A stretch of DNA of 64,000 nucleotides from Anaerolineales bacterium (GTDB taxonomy: Bacteria; Chloroflexota; Anaerolineae; 4572-78; J111). The DNA is taken from assembly GCA_012032575.1 (NCBI GenBank), contig JAAUSP010000001.1, forward strand, positions 31,572-95,571, in the 5' to 3' direction. The position numbers and the translations under genes were made by a program. The notes beneath the pieces were generated by a model that searched no databases, was not told the DNA's origin, and saw nothing but the letters and a program-made list of their open reading frames with translations. Shown in pieces: positions 17,228 to 26,304 of the stretch. The stretch's first letter is position 1. Each line of letters opens with the position of its first letter.

Positions 17228-19602
17228 CCGGCTCACTCCTTCCTTGCGCCTCATGCCAAAAGCCACTCCCTTTTGGTGCCAGCTATTGCCCAGCTTGTGG
17301 ACAACCGCAAACAAATACCGGCTCCTTGTCTTTGGGAGAACGGCGGCTAGTGACCATTTTATTTGCCGACCTAGCCTCCTTCACTGCCGTTAGTGAAAAC
17401 TCAGACCCTGAAGATGTAATTGATATGCTTAACTATGTCTTCACCCGATTAATGGTTGAATGTGATCGGGAGGGGGGCTATCTCGATAAAACCGTTGGCG
17501 ATCAACTGATGATACTTTTTGGCGCACCCAAGACCCACGAAGATGATCCGGTACGAGCTGTGCGTGCCGCTTTGGCAATGCAAGCAGCTATGGAAGAGTT
17601 AGCACCGGTAATGCGTGAAAAAGTAGGTGCAGCCTGCAAGCTGAATATCGGCATCCATACTGGCAACGTGGTTTGGGGGCAAGCTGGTCCAACCGGACGG
17701 ACAGCCCCAACGGTTATCGGTGATGCAGTAAATTTGGCTTGCCGTTTACAACAGGCGGCCAAAGACGGCCAAGTTCTGGTTTCTGAAGCTGTCTACCTCC
17801 GTGCCAGACGCCTCTTTGAATTTAAGGTACTCGACCCCATCAAAGTTAAAAACAAAAGTGGGACGATCCCCATTTATGCTCCCCTTCATCCTCACCAACG
17901 TGTTACCGCCACCTCAGCCGGACCAACAGATACAAGAATCCCTCTTGTGGAGCGGGACCAAGAATTACAAATGCTCCATGCTTACTGGTCCCGAGCCATT
18001 GCCGGTTCGCCCCAGATAGTTCTTCTTCGCGGCGATGCCGGTTTGGGTAAAAGCCATCTTTTGGCTGAATTTGCCAATGGCCTTGATACTTATACGCTTG
18101 ATAAGCAACCGTTGGTATTGCACACCTATTGTAAATCCACAACCGATGGTGACTATAATCCTCTAAGTAACCTGCTGTATCAACTTTTTGGACTTACAGC
18201 CGAGGATACGGATCTTATTCGCAGACGTAAGGTCGAAGATCGGGCACGAATTCTGGGTATAGGTGAAAACAAATTTTTACCATTGATGGGTTATCTTCTG
18301 GGCTGGTATCGAAACGATACCCGCTTGGCAATTGACTCCTTGCGAGAGTTTGCTTTGGAAGTAGCAGCCAATCTATTCTTGAAACAATCAACTCACCGCC
18401 CGGTAATGCTAATTATTGATGACCTGCAAAGAACAGATTCTGAAACAGTAAAATGGCTTAATCGATTGGTTGCCGCCAAAGAAGCGGCTCTACGTGATAC
18501 CTGGCGAGTCCCATGTCGCCTTATGGTCTTAGTTGCTTCACGGCCTCAAACAGATGCCTTGACACAACTGTCACCGATAGAAACTATAATCCTGACACCT
18601 CTCAGCGAAACTGCCCGGCGAGATTTGATTGGGTATTTGTTACCCGGACGAGGCTTGCCACTCTCCCTAGTGGAACGACTCAGTCGAGAATCGGAAGGAA
18701 ACCCATTCTATTTGGTTGAAGCTGCCCGAGGAATCATTCAATCAAAACAGTTGGTACGACAAAATGGGGTATGGCATCTCACCCGGCCCGACAGCCAAAT
18801 TGAAATGCCCCAGAGTGTCGAAGGGTTGATGATGACCAACCTGGATGCCCTGGATCCTGTTACCCGGAACGTACTCCAGCATGCCGCTGTGATCGGTCCA
18901 AAATTTAGCTATTCACTTTTAGCAGCTATCACCCCAGTTTCAGAACTTGACCAACATTTGGCCGAGCTAGAGCAACGTGGCCTGATTGTACCTGATATCA
19001 ATAACAACAAAACTACAGAGAAAAACTACGCATTTAATCACCTAGTTATGCGTGAGGTAACCTATCAGAGTATCCTCCGTAAAACCCGCCGGGATTTGCA
19101 CCAGCGTATTGCCGAGATTACAGAAACAGAGGCTTTATCTGATCCAACGGATTTAAAGTCATTGGCTCACCATTATGCGGCTGGTGGTGATAGAGAAAAA
19201 TTGGTTGCATACAATTGGTTAGCTGGACAGCACGCACTTGATGAAGCAAATTTTGAGGAAGCTTATCATCATCTCCAACTTGCCTGGAATGTTCTCAAAG
19301 ATATGTCTGAACCTGATAACGAAATCTACCAAAAACTTACTGTAGCACTGGGCGATGCCAGTACTTTTACCGGCAAATTTGCTCTAGCAGCAACATGTTA
19401 TCAAGTTGTTCAAGAAATGATGGGAGATCGTCCGGAGGAACTACCTCATCACTACTACCGTTTAGGGCGATTGCACTTCTATCAGGCGGACGCCAAGGTA
19501 GCTTATGAGTATTATGAACAGGCTTCTGCCTTAGCGGAAACCGATATTTCGTTAAAATCTCAAATTGAGGCAGAGTTGCGTCTGTTATACGATATGGGAT
19601 AA
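17224..19602 (+). CDS. Class III nucleotidyl cyclase fused to AAA ATPase and TPR-like region
   Basis: 792 aa. An N-terminal zinc ribbon (CASCQKPLPFGASYCPACG) is followed by a class III cyclase domain at about residues 38-195 (RRLVTILFADLASFTAVSE with the metal Asp, GGYLDKTVGDQLMILFGAP, PTVIGDAVNLACRLQ). A STAND/AAA ATPase follows (VERDQELQ, Walker A GDAGLGKS, Walker B VMLIIDDLQ). Helical TPR-like repeats lie at the C-terminus. Such fusions are frequent in Chloroflexota and actinobacteria and usually exceed 1,000 aa, so this copy seems short in its TPR part. The stop at 19602 is 16 bp from a convergent gene. ATGA overlap with the HD-GYP gene suggests joint second-messenger control. Confidence 0.88.
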   Translation: MTGSLLPCASCQKPLPFGASYCPACGQPQTNTGSLSLGERRLVTILFADLASFTAVSENSDPEDVIDMLNYVFTRLMVECDREGGYLDKTVGDQLMILFGAPKTHEDDPVRAVRAALAMQAAMEELAPVMREKVGAACKLNIGIHTGNVVWGQAGPTGRTAPTVIGDAVNLACRLQQAAKDGQVLVSEAVYLRARRLFEFKVLDPIKVKNKSGTIPIYAPLHPHQRVTATSAGPTDTRIPLVERDQELQMLHAYWSRAIAGSPQIVLLRGDAGLGKSHLLAEFANGLDTYTLDKQPLVLHTYCKSTTDGDYNPLSNLLYQLFGLTAEDTDLIRRRKVEDRARILGIGENKFLPLMGYLLGWYRNDTRLAIDSLREFALEVAANLFLKQSTHRPVMLIIDDLQRTDSETVKWLNRLVAAKEAALRDTWRVPCRLMVLVASRPQTDALTQLSPIETIILTPLSETARRDLIGYLLPGRGLPLSLVERLSRESEGNPFYLVEAARGIIQSKQLVRQNGVWHLTRPDSQIEMPQSVEGLMMTNLDALDPVTRNVLQHAAVIGPKFSYSLLAAITPVSELDQHLAELEQRGLIVPDINNNKTTEKNYAFNHLVMREVTYQSILRKTRRDLHQRIAEITETEALSDPTDLKSLAHHYAAGGDREKLVAYNWLAGQHALDEANFEEAYHHLQLAWNVLKDMSEPDNEIYQKLTVALGDASTFTGKFALAATCYQVVQEMMGDRPEELPHHYYRLGRLHFYQADAKVAYEYYEQASALAETDISLKSQIEAELRLLYDMG

Positions 19603-19618
19603 CGGGGGTATATTGGTG

Positions 19619-20335
19619 TTATTCAACCAGCTTATAAAAATCAGTTTCCAACTCAACAACCTGACTCATGAAGGCGTCCATCTGATCTTGTCTCAACTGA
19701 CCCTCTGAATTAGCCATTTCTTGAACGAGGGCGTGTAAGCGATAGGCGCTATCCAGGGCGATTTGAACAAAGCGTTTTTGTTGGCGAGGGTTGCCAGCAA
19801 AACGTTCCGTGAGAGTCAAGGTGAGAGCAGCTAATACCCTGTCTAACAGAGGCCGGAACTCCTGACTCGTTTTATCAAATATTGTTAAACCAAGCCTATC
19901 TATCTCTGCTTTCGCTTCAGCCAGGCCCTGCTGACGGCTAAGAGCAGTACGACGGAGCAACGCATGAATCCGAGCCAATAGCTCCTGAGTATCAAACGGT
20001 TTGGTAATGTAATCATCAGCCCCACATTCGATACCGGTTAGCTTATCCACCTGAGCCGATCGAGCGGTCAGAAAGATGAAAGGGATAGCAGCCGTCACGG
20101 GGTCTCTCATCAGAGTCTTCCGCACTTCAAAGCCATTGGGGGGCGGCATCATGATATCGCACAAAATAATATCCGGATGTTCGTTTTGGATTAGACTCAA
20201 CCCCTCGCGGCCGTTGACTGCCGTTACAACTCTATAACCGGCTCTTTTCAAGATTAAAGTCAGATGAAGCAAAACTTCTTTAGCATCATCTATCACTGCT
20301 ACAGTGGCGGGTTGAGAATTTGTTGAATTGTTCAT
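19619..20335 (-). CDS. Response regulator with helical output, coupled to fliQ
   Basis: 238 aa. The receiver domain (about 10-125) has VAVIDDAKEVLLHL, phospho-acceptor in DIILCDIMMPPPNGFEV, FIFLTARS and the lysine in DYITKPF. The C-terminal ~100 residues (AKAEIDRLGLTIFDKTSQEFRPLLDRVLAALTLTL...DFYKLVE) are helical and show no DNA-binding or enzymatic motif. They may be a protein-interaction module. The start overlaps the fliQ stop as ATGA, so it is translated with the export-gate genes. This could make it a motor or export regulator, but that is inference. Confidence 0.88.
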   Translation of the reverse strand: MNNSTNSQPATVAVIDDAKEVLLHLTLILKRAGYRVVTAVNGREGLSLIQNEHPDIILCDIMMPPPNGFEVRKTLMRDPVTAAIPFIFLTARSAQVDKLTGIECGADDYITKPFDTQELLARIHALLRRTALSRQQGLAEAKAEIDRLGLTIFDKTSQEFRPLLDRVLAALTLTLTERFAGNPRQQKRFVQIALDSAYRLHALVQEMANSEGQLRQDQMDAFMSQVVELETDFYKLVE

Positions 20336-20601
20336 CGTACCATATAGGGCAGCATGTCAAATAGTCTAACAGTGAATCCGATTACTTCTTCCAGCATCCA
20401 GGGACCAAAAATAACTAGTACCAGGGCCAGGGCGAATATTTTAGGCACAAAAGTGAGAGTTGCCTCATTAATTTGGGTTACTGCTTGAAAGAGGCTAATA
20501 ACCAATCCAACTAATAGACTGACGCCCAACATGGGTGTGCCAAGCATCAATACCATTAACATAGTATCTCGCCCTAATGTCATAACAGTCGATTCATTCA
20601 T
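20332..20601 (-). CDS. fliQ: FliQ, export gate subunit
   Basis: 89 aa with two membrane helices, the family's normal size. Landmarks are LMLGTPMLGVSLLVGLVISLFQAVTQINEATLTFVPKI and LVIFGPWMLEEVIGFTVRLF. FliQ packs around FliP in the core export gate. It follows fliP by 14 bp and is ATGA-coupled to the downstream response regulator. Confidence 0.96.
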   Translation of the reverse strand: MNESTVMTLGRDTMLMVLMLGTPMLGVSLLVGLVISLFQAVTQINEATLTFVPKIFALALVLVIFGPWMLEEVIGFTVRLFDMLPYMVR

Positions 20602-20615
20602 TTTATAGCTCCATT

Positions 20616-21385
20616 TTACTGTCCAAAGCTCATTACTAATGACCGGACAATCAAGTGCCAGCCATCCACCATAACAAAAAGAAGCAGCTTAAATGGCAGT
20701 GAGATAACTGACGGTGGAAGCATCATCATACCCATTGACATCAAAGCGCTGGCTACCACCATATCAATGATAAGAAAAGGTATAAAAATAAGAATTCCCA
20801 TCTGGAACGCAGTTTTTAACTCACTAATGATGAAGGCTGGAATAAGCACATAGATTGGCACATCATCCTGAACTTTGGGTCGTGTCAGATTAGCCAAATC
20901 AACAAAAAGCGCCAAGTCGCGTTCACGGGTCTGCCGGAAAAGGAATTCACGAATTGGTATCTCAGCTTGTACTACGGCGGTCTGCTGATCAATTTCGCCT
21001 TTTAGGTAAGGTTGCAGGGCTTGTTCATTAACTTGATTCCAAGTTGGAGCCATTACGAAAAAGGTTAAGAAAATAGCCAGACCAACAACAACCTGGTTAG
21101 GTGGGAGTTGAGGCACGGCTATAGCGTTACGAACAAAGGATAAAACAATGACAATACGAGTGAAACCAGTAATCATCACCAGCAAAGCGGGAGCCAGGCT
21201 TAGTACGGTAAGAAGCAGCATAATCTGCAACCCACCACTGACCACTTGAGGATTATCAAGGTTTAAATTTGTACCATCGAAATTTAGGGGTAGTTGGGCG
21301 GTACCAGGATCGCTAGCGCAGCCTGTTGTTAACAACAGAAAAAAAGCAGGAACAGGCCAATTTGCACTGAGTTACGCATTTTCAA
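20616..21385 (-). CDS. fliP: FliP, export gate subunit (frameshift in signal peptide)
   Basis: The body is clearly FliP: QIMLLLTVLSLAPALLVMITGFTRIVIVLSFVRNAI, LPPNQVVVGLAIFLTFFVM and ISLPFKLLLFVMVDGWHL. The natural start is the TTG at 21385 (GGAGG 7 nt upstream) or the ATG at 21379, giving (M)KMRNSVQIGLFLLFF. This reading joins the FliP frame only if one T is added to the T7 run (A7 at 21339-21345). As it stands the frame opens inside the signal sequence. The restored signal ends LLLTTGC, a lipobox-like end that is unusual for FliP. It is preceded by fliO and followed by fliQ. Confidence 0.9.
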
Positions 21386-21399
21386 AGTTATTCCTCCCT

Positions 21400-22101
21400 T
21401 CAGGGGTGTTGCCGAATACGTTGAACGGTCGCTCTCAAGTGCTCAAAAGCCGACTGCCAATCAAGGGGGCGTGATAGATTGTTATCAAATTTGCTTTGGG
21501 ACAGAGCCTCGTCAAAAGATGACATTTCTTCTGATAGCGGTGAAGTAGCAACATCAGCCAACTCTGCCAATAACGATAGTTGATGATCCGTGGCACCAAT
21601 CAATAATGTTTTCTCCCCAACTACTACAAGATGTAAGCTTCGCCCCGGAGCAAGGCCTGTTGTTTCCAAAACTCTAATGGTTGTACCACCAGCATCTGCC
21701 TGAATTCGACTCTTTTGCAGCCAACGCAGGCCGGTCAGAGCGAGGTAAACCAGTCCTATCACCAGAAGCAGTTTCAGTGCCAGCTCCCCTGTGCTCATCC
21801 ATAACGGTTTATCATCCGCAGAACTTTCTGCCAAAAAAGGGATGGTTTCAGAGTCGTATTCATCTAAAAAAGCCCCTTCGGTTTCATCTACCTCAGCCTG
21901 ACGTTCTTCTAAAATAGCAACAGAGGATTCTTTAACAAGTTCTTCTTTCGTCGGAGTAGATAATGACCGAGAAGGTTCGGTTCCAACAGGATATAAGAGT
22001 GACTGACCAAAGAATAAAAGAAATCCCAGACTAAAAATGATTAACCAGATAGACCAACCGAAATTGAATCTCCGTCTCTGCAACCGCTGATGACCAAACA
22101 T
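21400..22101 (-). CDS. fliO: FliO, export gate assembly factor
   Basis: 233 aa. An N-terminal membrane segment (FGWSIWLIIFSLGFLLFFG) and an acidic linker lead to a second helix (LALKLLLVIGLVYLALTGLRWLQ). The FliO domain follows (IRVLETTGLAPGRSLHLVVVGEKTLLIGATDHQLSLLAEL). FliO helps assemble the FliP ring. The two-helix N-terminal extension makes it longer than the enterobacterial form (about 125 aa). It sits in the canonical fliN-fliO-fliP-fliQ order. Confidence 0.88.
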   Translation of the reverse strand: MFGHQRLQRRRFNFGWSIWLIIFSLGFLLFFGQSLLYPVGTEPSRSLSTPTKEELVKESSVAILEERQAEVDETEGAFLDEYDSETIPFLAESSADDKPLWMSTGELALKLLLVIGLVYLALTGLRWLQKSRIQADAGGTTIRVLETTGLAPGRSLHLVVVGEKTLLIGATDHQLSLLAELADVATSPLSEEMSSFDEALSQSKFDNNLSRPLDWQSAFEHLRATVQRIRQHP

Positions 22102-22109
22102 ATTTAGAC

Positions 22110-22508
22110 CTATTGAAGCGAGTTAATTCGCTGGGCGGGTGATAAAATATCGGTGATACGCACGCCGAAACGATCATCAATAACAACAACTTCACCACGA
22201 GCAATCAGGCGATCATTTACTAGTACATCCACAGGTTCGCCAGCTAGCTTATCAAGCTCTATGACAGCACCTGGCCCTAATTTCAAAATACTCTCAATAC
22301 TCATTTTGGTACGCCCCAGTTCAACTGCTACCCGCAACGTTACACCCAGCAACAAATCGAGGTTAGTAGGGATCGAAGCTGTGGCTGCAGGTTTTAGAGG
22401 GGCAAATTGAACGGGTCGCGCCGTAATTTGTTTGTCTGCGATATTGGTTTCCGGGGTAATACCAGTAAGTTGTGCCAATTCTTCAGGCGTGATGGCCAAC
22501 TGATCCAT
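22110..22508 (-). CDS. fliN: FliN, flagellar motor switch protein
   Basis: 132 aa. The C-terminal SpoA/SURF1-type domain is typical: [73 protein letters not shown]. It forms the lower C-ring, controls rotation sense and helps export. There is no CheC-like (FliY) extension, unlike Bacillus. Its start lies within the last 26 bp of fliM. Confidence 0.95.
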   Translation of the reverse strand: MDQLAITPEELAQLTGITPETNIADKQITARPVQFAPLKPAATASIPTNLDLLLGVTLRVAVELGRTKMSIESILKLGPGAVIELDKLAGEPVDVLVNDRLIARGEVVVIDDRFGVRITDILSPAQRINSLQ

Positions 22509-23487
22509 TTGTAGATTCCTCCAAAACTTTCATTATCTGAACGGCCAGATGACTACCCGATAAGCCAGGTTGTCCCTGATATTTTTGACAATTGCCTACC
22601 AATACTGGCAAAGGTCTTCCAGCAACAGTATTGAGCATGAGCACATCACCCTGACGCAGATGTAACAAATCCTCAAAATTTACTGTTATTTCGCCCAGCA
22701 GTACCGATAAATCTACATGCATTTGCTTGGCATGTTTTCGTAAGGCCTCATGATATAGGCCTGTTTCCTTGGTTTCACCCGCTACCCAGGTATGCGGGCT
22801 TAATTCTGAAACAACAGGCTTCAGGATGGCATAGGGCAAACAGATACTCATCATACCCGTGTTTTCTCGCGCTTTAATTTCAAATCCTAAAAAGACGGCA
22901 GCGTCGGACGGCAGAGCCACTTGAGCAAATTCTGGATTCAAGGTCGTCTCCGTTACCCCAACACTAAGGGTAATCACATTTTTCCAAGCCTCCTGCAATT
23001 CTTGAGCTATATATTCATTAACACCACCCATAAGTGACTGCTCGAGATCGGTAATCTCATGAGGTTCTTCAGCAGGACGGCCAAAACCACCAAGCAAGCG
23101 ATCAATAATAATGGAAACAGTAGCTGCGTCAATCGCCATCATCATCCGGCCTGGCAGGGGTTCCATGTTAAGGATTGTGATAAGTGACGGGGCCGGAATA
23201 TTTTGCATAAAATCAGCAAAGCTGCCCTGTTCGATATGAACACAGTTGACCTGAAGCGTGGCCCGTACATAGGCCGATAAAGATGAACTTATCCGCCGGG
23301 CAAAGTTCTCATGGATCATTTGCAGAGTGCGGATTTGCTCTTTGGAAAACTTATCAGGTGAGCGAAAATCATAAGCCCGGACAGAACCAACAAAATGATC
23401 TCCACCAGGTATTGGTGCTCCGTCTGCTGGTAAAATAGAGAGGAGAGCATCAATTTCTTTTTGTGTCAGGGATTTTTCTTGGGCCAT
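22483..23487 (-). CDS. fliM: FliM, flagellar motor switch protein
   Basis: 334 aa. The N-terminus [13 protein letters not shown] is close to the CheY-binding LSQxEIDALL motif, then comes [37 protein letters not shown] and the GGxG region [23 protein letters not shown]. The C-terminal SpoA domain ([30 protein letters not shown]) is complete. FliM is the CheY-P target on the C-ring, so a CheY should exist elsewhere in the genome. It follows fliL by 23 bp. Confidence 0.96.
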   Translation of the reverse strand: MAQEKSLTQKEIDALLSILPADGAPIPGGDHFVGSVRAYDFRSPDKFSKEQIRTLQMIHENFARRISSSLSAYVRATLQVNCVHIEQGSFADFMQNIPAPSLITILNMEPLPGRMMMAIDAATVSIIIDRLLGGFGRPAEEPHEITDLEQSLMGGVNEYIAQELQEAWKNVITLSVGVTETTLNPEFAQVALPSDAAVFLGFEIKARENTGMMSICLPYAILKPVVSELSPHTWVAGETKETGLYHEALRKHAKQMHVDLSVLLGEITVNFEDLLHLRQGDVLMLNTVAGRPLPVLVGNCQKYQGQPGLSGSHLAVQIMKVLEESTNGSVGHHA

Positions 23488-23510
23488 GGCCAGCTATCAC
23501 CCTTAATTTA

Positions 23511-24200
23511 TTACTGCACCACAAATTCTGTAAAGTAAATATTGATCACACCTTGATATCCCAAGGCAGTATTAATATTCGTCATTAATTCCTGCTTAAG
23601 TATTTGTTTACCCTCAATAGTGGCAACATCATTAAAGGTTTTACTTGATAAAACCGTAGTTGCAATATCATCAATTACTGGACGCATAGCATCTATCGCT
23701 TCATGGAAAGGATCTGCCACAGCTTCACCTTCGGCACTATGCCCTGAAGCAGCTTCCTCTGTTATTTTGGCCTCATAATAATCTTTTACACTGGGATGGA
23801 ATTCTAAAACTACTCCGGCTTGCAAATAACGCAGACCTCCTGGTTCAGCTAGATTAACCACTTTGCTTTCAAGTTCATACATGATACCCTGGCCAGGTTG
23901 AATGGCTGGCATTACCAGTTGCGTACCAGTGACGGCTGGTTGGGTATGGGTTGGGTCAAGAGCCGCTGGTAATGGTGCTGAGTGGCCTTCTTCTGTTGAA
24001 CCTGGCGCTTCGTGAGTTGAAGCTTCCGCTTCGGTAGTTGGAGTAGTTCCATTATCAGCCGAAGCTTCAGCGGCATCAAAACGAATGTAAATGGGTTTCC
24101 ACCAAGTTTCCGGTGCAAACAGGATATAGGCTACCATGCCAACCAAGACTAAGACTACAGCTACGGGAATAATAATTTTGGGATTAAGAACTTTTTTCAT
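23511..24200 (-). CDS. fliL: FliL, stator-associated membrane protein
   Basis: 229 aa. A single N-terminal membrane helix (IIIPVAVVLVLVGMVAYILFAP) is followed by a low-complexity acidic linker of about 50 residues, longer than usual. The FliL periplasmic domain is YELESKVVNLAEPGGLRYLQAGVVLEFHP...DDIATTVLSSKTFNDVATIEGKQILKQELMTNINTALG...INIYFTEFVVQ. FliL surrounds the MotAB stator and supports torque. It lies between motB and fliM. Confidence 0.93.
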   Translation of the reverse strand: MKKVLNPKIIIPVAVVLVLVGMVAYILFAPETWWKPIYIRFDAAEASADNGTTPTTEAEASTHEAPGSTEEGHSAPLPAALDPTHTQPAVTGTQLVMPAIQPGQGIMYELESKVVNLAEPGGLRYLQAGVVLEFHPSVKDYYEAKITEEAASGHSAEGEAVADPFHEAIDAMRPVIDDIATTVLSSKTFNDVATIEGKQILKQELMTNINTALGYQGVINIYFTEFVVQ

Positions 24201-24222
24201 TGAAATAACCTTTCCAAGTTAG

Positions 24223-25101
24223 TTATGGCTGAGACGGTTCAGCCTCGTCAGGCACACCTTCTTCCAAAGCAACCGGAGCTGCTGGGGCATCTTCAGAAAC
24301 TGGAGCAGCAGGGGCTTCCTCGGTAGTATTATTAGCTTGCGGGACGGGCATATCAAGCGAAAACTTACGCGACTCATTAGGATAGATAATGATAATGTCT
24401 GCCCGACGGTTGCGCATACGATTCTCACGGTTGTCATTTGGGGCTATTGGGTCAAATTCAGCATGGCCAGCCGCCAGCAATCGCTCAGGGGCAATACCCT
24501 CTTGATCTATTAAGTAATGAATGATGGTGACCGATCTTGCTAATGATAATTCCCAGTTGCTTGGATAACGCGGATCATTGGTCGGCAAATTGTCGGTATG
24601 GCCTTCAATTCGTACTGGATTAGTAATCGGTCTAAGAATTCCCGCAACTTTGTGGAGTGTCTCAAGCGACTCGGGTTTTAAATCCGGACTACCGGCCTCA
24701 AAAATCAAGCCCTCAGAAAGGCTAATAATTAACCCTTCCATATTCATGTTTACACTTATATCACCTTCCAAGCCCGCCTGTGCAGCAAAGGTTGTCAACT
24801 CGGACGTAACCGAAATAAAATCGCGCTGCTGAGGTGATAAAGACTGAAAAAAAGGCGATGGTATAGAGCTATTTCCACCCGTGTTACCCACAATGCGACC
24901 GCCTGGTTTCTTGCCGATACTGGTAACGTTAAATGCCTGTTGCATTGACTCAGCAACCTGGGCAAACTTTTTCAGGTCGGTATTGGCCATAGAAAATAAC
25001 ACAATAAAAAAGACCATTAGCAGGGTAATCATATCAGCGTAGGTAATTAACCAACGCTCATCATTCTCATGACCTTCTTCATGTTTATGCTTTTTTGACA
25101 T
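24223..25101 (-). CDS. motB: MotB, stator protein
   Basis: 292 aa. A lysine/histidine-rich N-terminus precedes WLITYADMITLLMVFFIVLFSM, with Asp23 in the position of the essential proton-binding aspartate. The OmpA-like peptidoglycan-binding domain follows: VRIEGHTDNLPTNDPRYPSNWELSLARSVTIIHYLI. A Glu/Ala/Pro-rich C-terminal tail of about 50 residues is extra. It anchors the stator and forms the ion channel with MotA. The spacing to motA is 2 bp. Confidence 0.95.
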   Translation of the reverse strand: MSKKHKHEEGHENDERWLITYADMITLLMVFFIVLFSMANTDLKKFAQVAESMQQAFNVTSIGKKPGGRIVGNTGGNSSIPSPFFQSLSPQQRDFISVTSELTTFAAQAGLEGDISVNMNMEGLIISLSEGLIFEAGSPDLKPESLETLHKVAGILRPITNPVRIEGHTDNLPTNDPRYPSNWELSLARSVTIIHYLIDQEGIAPERLLAAGHAEFDPIAPNDNRENRMRNRRADIIIIYPNESRKFSLDMPVPQANNTTEEAPAAPVSEDAPAAPVALEEGVPDEAEPSQP

Positions 25102-25103
25102 AG

Positions 25104-25883
25104 TTATTCTTTACCAGAACCACTCTCCTTCCCGCGCAGTTTCGGGGCCAGGAAGGATTCAAGTTTCTCGCGCACGATCCGAGGATTTTCACCAGCTTGA
25201 ACGGCTAGAACACCCTGGATTGCTACTTCGCGTGACATAATCTCAGTCTGATTCTTTTGCTTCAACTTATTGGCCATCGGCAGCCACAAGATGTTGGCAA
25301 TAGCCACCCCATATAAGGTAGCAATAAAAGCCACAGCAATCGAATGCCCCAAATTCTCCGGGTCAGAAAGGTGGCTCAGCACATTAATGAGGCCCATCAC
25401 GGTACCAATAATCCCCATGGTCGGCCCAAAACCGCCCAAAGCTTTGAGCATTTCTAAACCTTCTTTATGTCGCTCACTGACCAGGTTGGTATCGGTTTCC
25501 ATAACCTCGTGTACCACCGATGGATCTACGCCATCAACTATTAGCATTACCCCTTTTTTAATGAAGTCATCTTCAATTTTGCGGGCTTCTTCCTCTAAAG
25601 ATAATAGCCCGTCACGACGGGCTTGATCGGCCAATTTGACAAATAACTCAATCAGGACCAGTGGGTCACCTTTATAAGCCTGAAAACTTTGCCCGATCAC
25701 AACAGGTAGTGTCATAATCTGTTTTAATGGAAAGCCAACAAAAAGCGCACCAGCACTTCCACCAAAAACAATTACCGCTGCAGGTAGGTTTAACAACGAC
25801 AACGGGTTACCACCCTCAATTAGCATTGTGCCTACCATAGCCCCAAGCCCCAAAATTAAACCGATTACAGTCGAAATTTCCAT
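25104..25883 (-). CDS. motA: MotA, stator protein
   Basis: 259 aa with four membrane helices. Landmarks are ISTVIGLILGLGAMVGTMLIEGGNPLSLLNLPAAVIVFGGSAGALFVGFP and the cytoplasmic loop DQARRDGLLSLEEEARKIEDDFIKKGVMLIVDGVDP, then FGPTMGIIGTVMGLINVLSHL and AVAFIATLYGVAIANILWLPMANKLK. It couples ion flow to rotor movement. It is translated 3 bp after flbD and 2 bp before motB, the common flbD-motA-motB order. Confidence 0.97.
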   Translation of the reverse strand: MEISTVIGLILGLGAMVGTMLIEGGNPLSLLNLPAAVIVFGGSAGALFVGFPLKQIMTLPVVIGQSFQAYKGDPLVLIELFVKLADQARRDGLLSLEEEARKIEDDFIKKGVMLIVDGVDPSVVHEVMETDTNLVSERHKEGLEMLKALGGFGPTMGIIGTVMGLINVLSHLSDPENLGHSIAVAFIATLYGVAIANILWLPMANKLKQKNQTEIMSREVAIQGVLAVQAGENPRIVREKLESFLAPKLRGKESGSGKE

Positions 25884-25886
25884 CCC

Positions 25887-26102
25887 TTATGCTTCCTTAT
25901 ATTCGGTAATCTGAGGTCTCTGAACAAGAATTTGTCGCCGATACGCTATGATGGCCTCGACAATCTCTTGCGGAGACTCTTTAGCAATGATTTTGGTGTT
26001 GTTTACCAGGGAAATAACCGTGTCAGGGGTTGCTTCAACAAATTCGATTAACTCAGCGTTAACCCATAATTCACTATGGTTGAGACGGGTAACTTTGATC
26101 AT
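25887..26102 (-). CDS. flbD: FlbD, small flagellar protein
   Basis: 71 aa, family size. MIKVTRLNHSELWVNAELIEFVEATPDTVISLVNNTKIIAKESPQEIVEAIIAYRR matches the FlbD family (ixvTrLnG.e..lN..lIE.iE.tPDT.I.L.nG.k..V.Es..EV...i..y). Members sit next to motA or flgE; their function is not well defined. It is the first gene of the motAB-fliLMNOPQ operon. GGAGG lies 5 nt before the ATG. It is divergent from the GH-A/flgC operon across a symmetric control region. Confidence 0.93.
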   Translation of the reverse strand: MIKVTRLNHSELWVNAELIEFVEATPDTVISLVNNTKIIAKESPQEIVEAIIAYRRQILVQRPQITEYKEA

Positions 26103-26126
26103 TTTTCCTCCGCAAATTCAAACCCA

Positions 26127-26155
26127 ACTATAGCATTCCCCTTACCAAATGTCAG
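26127..26155 (-). promoter_or_regulatory. Promoter of flbD-motAB-fliLMNOPQ (CTGACA-N17-TATAGT)
   Basis: Minus strand -35 CTGACA (26155-26150), 17 bp, -10 TATAGT (26132-26127). The leader to the flbD ATG is about 18 nt and holds GGAGG. The -35 overlaps the last TTTACTG half-site of the array at 26153-26196. Confidence 0.8.
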
Positions 26156-26196
26156 TAAATCGCACGTCAATGGGGCATAAAATTTGCGTAAAAGGG
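26153..26196 (-). promoter_or_regulatory. Phased 11-bp half-site array for the flbD operon
   Basis: Four 11-mers read on the plus strand at 26153, 26164, 26175 and 26186: CAGTAAATCGC, ACGTCAATGGG, GCATAAAATTT, GCGTAAAAGGG. The 50 bp from 26151 match the fliR control region from 15827 at 37 of 50 positions without gaps. It is the mirror partner of the array at 26206-26249. Confidence 0.72.
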
Positions 26197-26205
26197 ATCA
26201 TCACG

Positions 26206-26249
26206 AGACTTTACGCAAATTTCATGCTCGTTTCACGTCAATTTTACTG
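26206..26249 (+). promoter_or_regulatory. Phased 11-bp half-site array for the GH-A/flgC operon
   Basis: On the minus strand four 11-mers starting at 26249, 26238, 26227 and 26216 read CAGTAAAATTG, ACGTGAAACGA, GCATGAAATTT, GCGTAAAGTCT. The inner part is a near-perfect inverted copy (17 of 18) of the array on the other side: 26175-26192 against 26227-26210. Nine bases separate the two arrays. Confidence 0.72.
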
Positions 26250-26275
26250 AAACTTCCAGTGTGACGTGTTATAGT
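26247..26275 (+). promoter_or_regulatory. Promoter of the GH-A-flgC-fliEFGH operon (CTGAAA-N17-TATAGT)
   Basis: Plus strand -35 CTGAAA (26247-26252), 17-bp spacer, -10 TATAGT (26270-26275), followed by a leader of roughly 23 nt to the ATG at 26305 with CGGAG as ribosome site. The -35 shares its CTG with the last TTTACTG half-site. Confidence 0.78.
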
Positions 26276-26304
26276 TCTGCCAGTAAAGACGGAGAATTTC
26301 ATCC

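Noticed and set aside
26172..26187. Sigma-54-like element (GGGGCATAAAATTTGC, GG-N10-GC)
   Set aside because: The equivalent position in the homologous fliR array has AC instead of GC, and the 11-bp phasing plus the well-placed -35/-10 boxes explain all five sites better.
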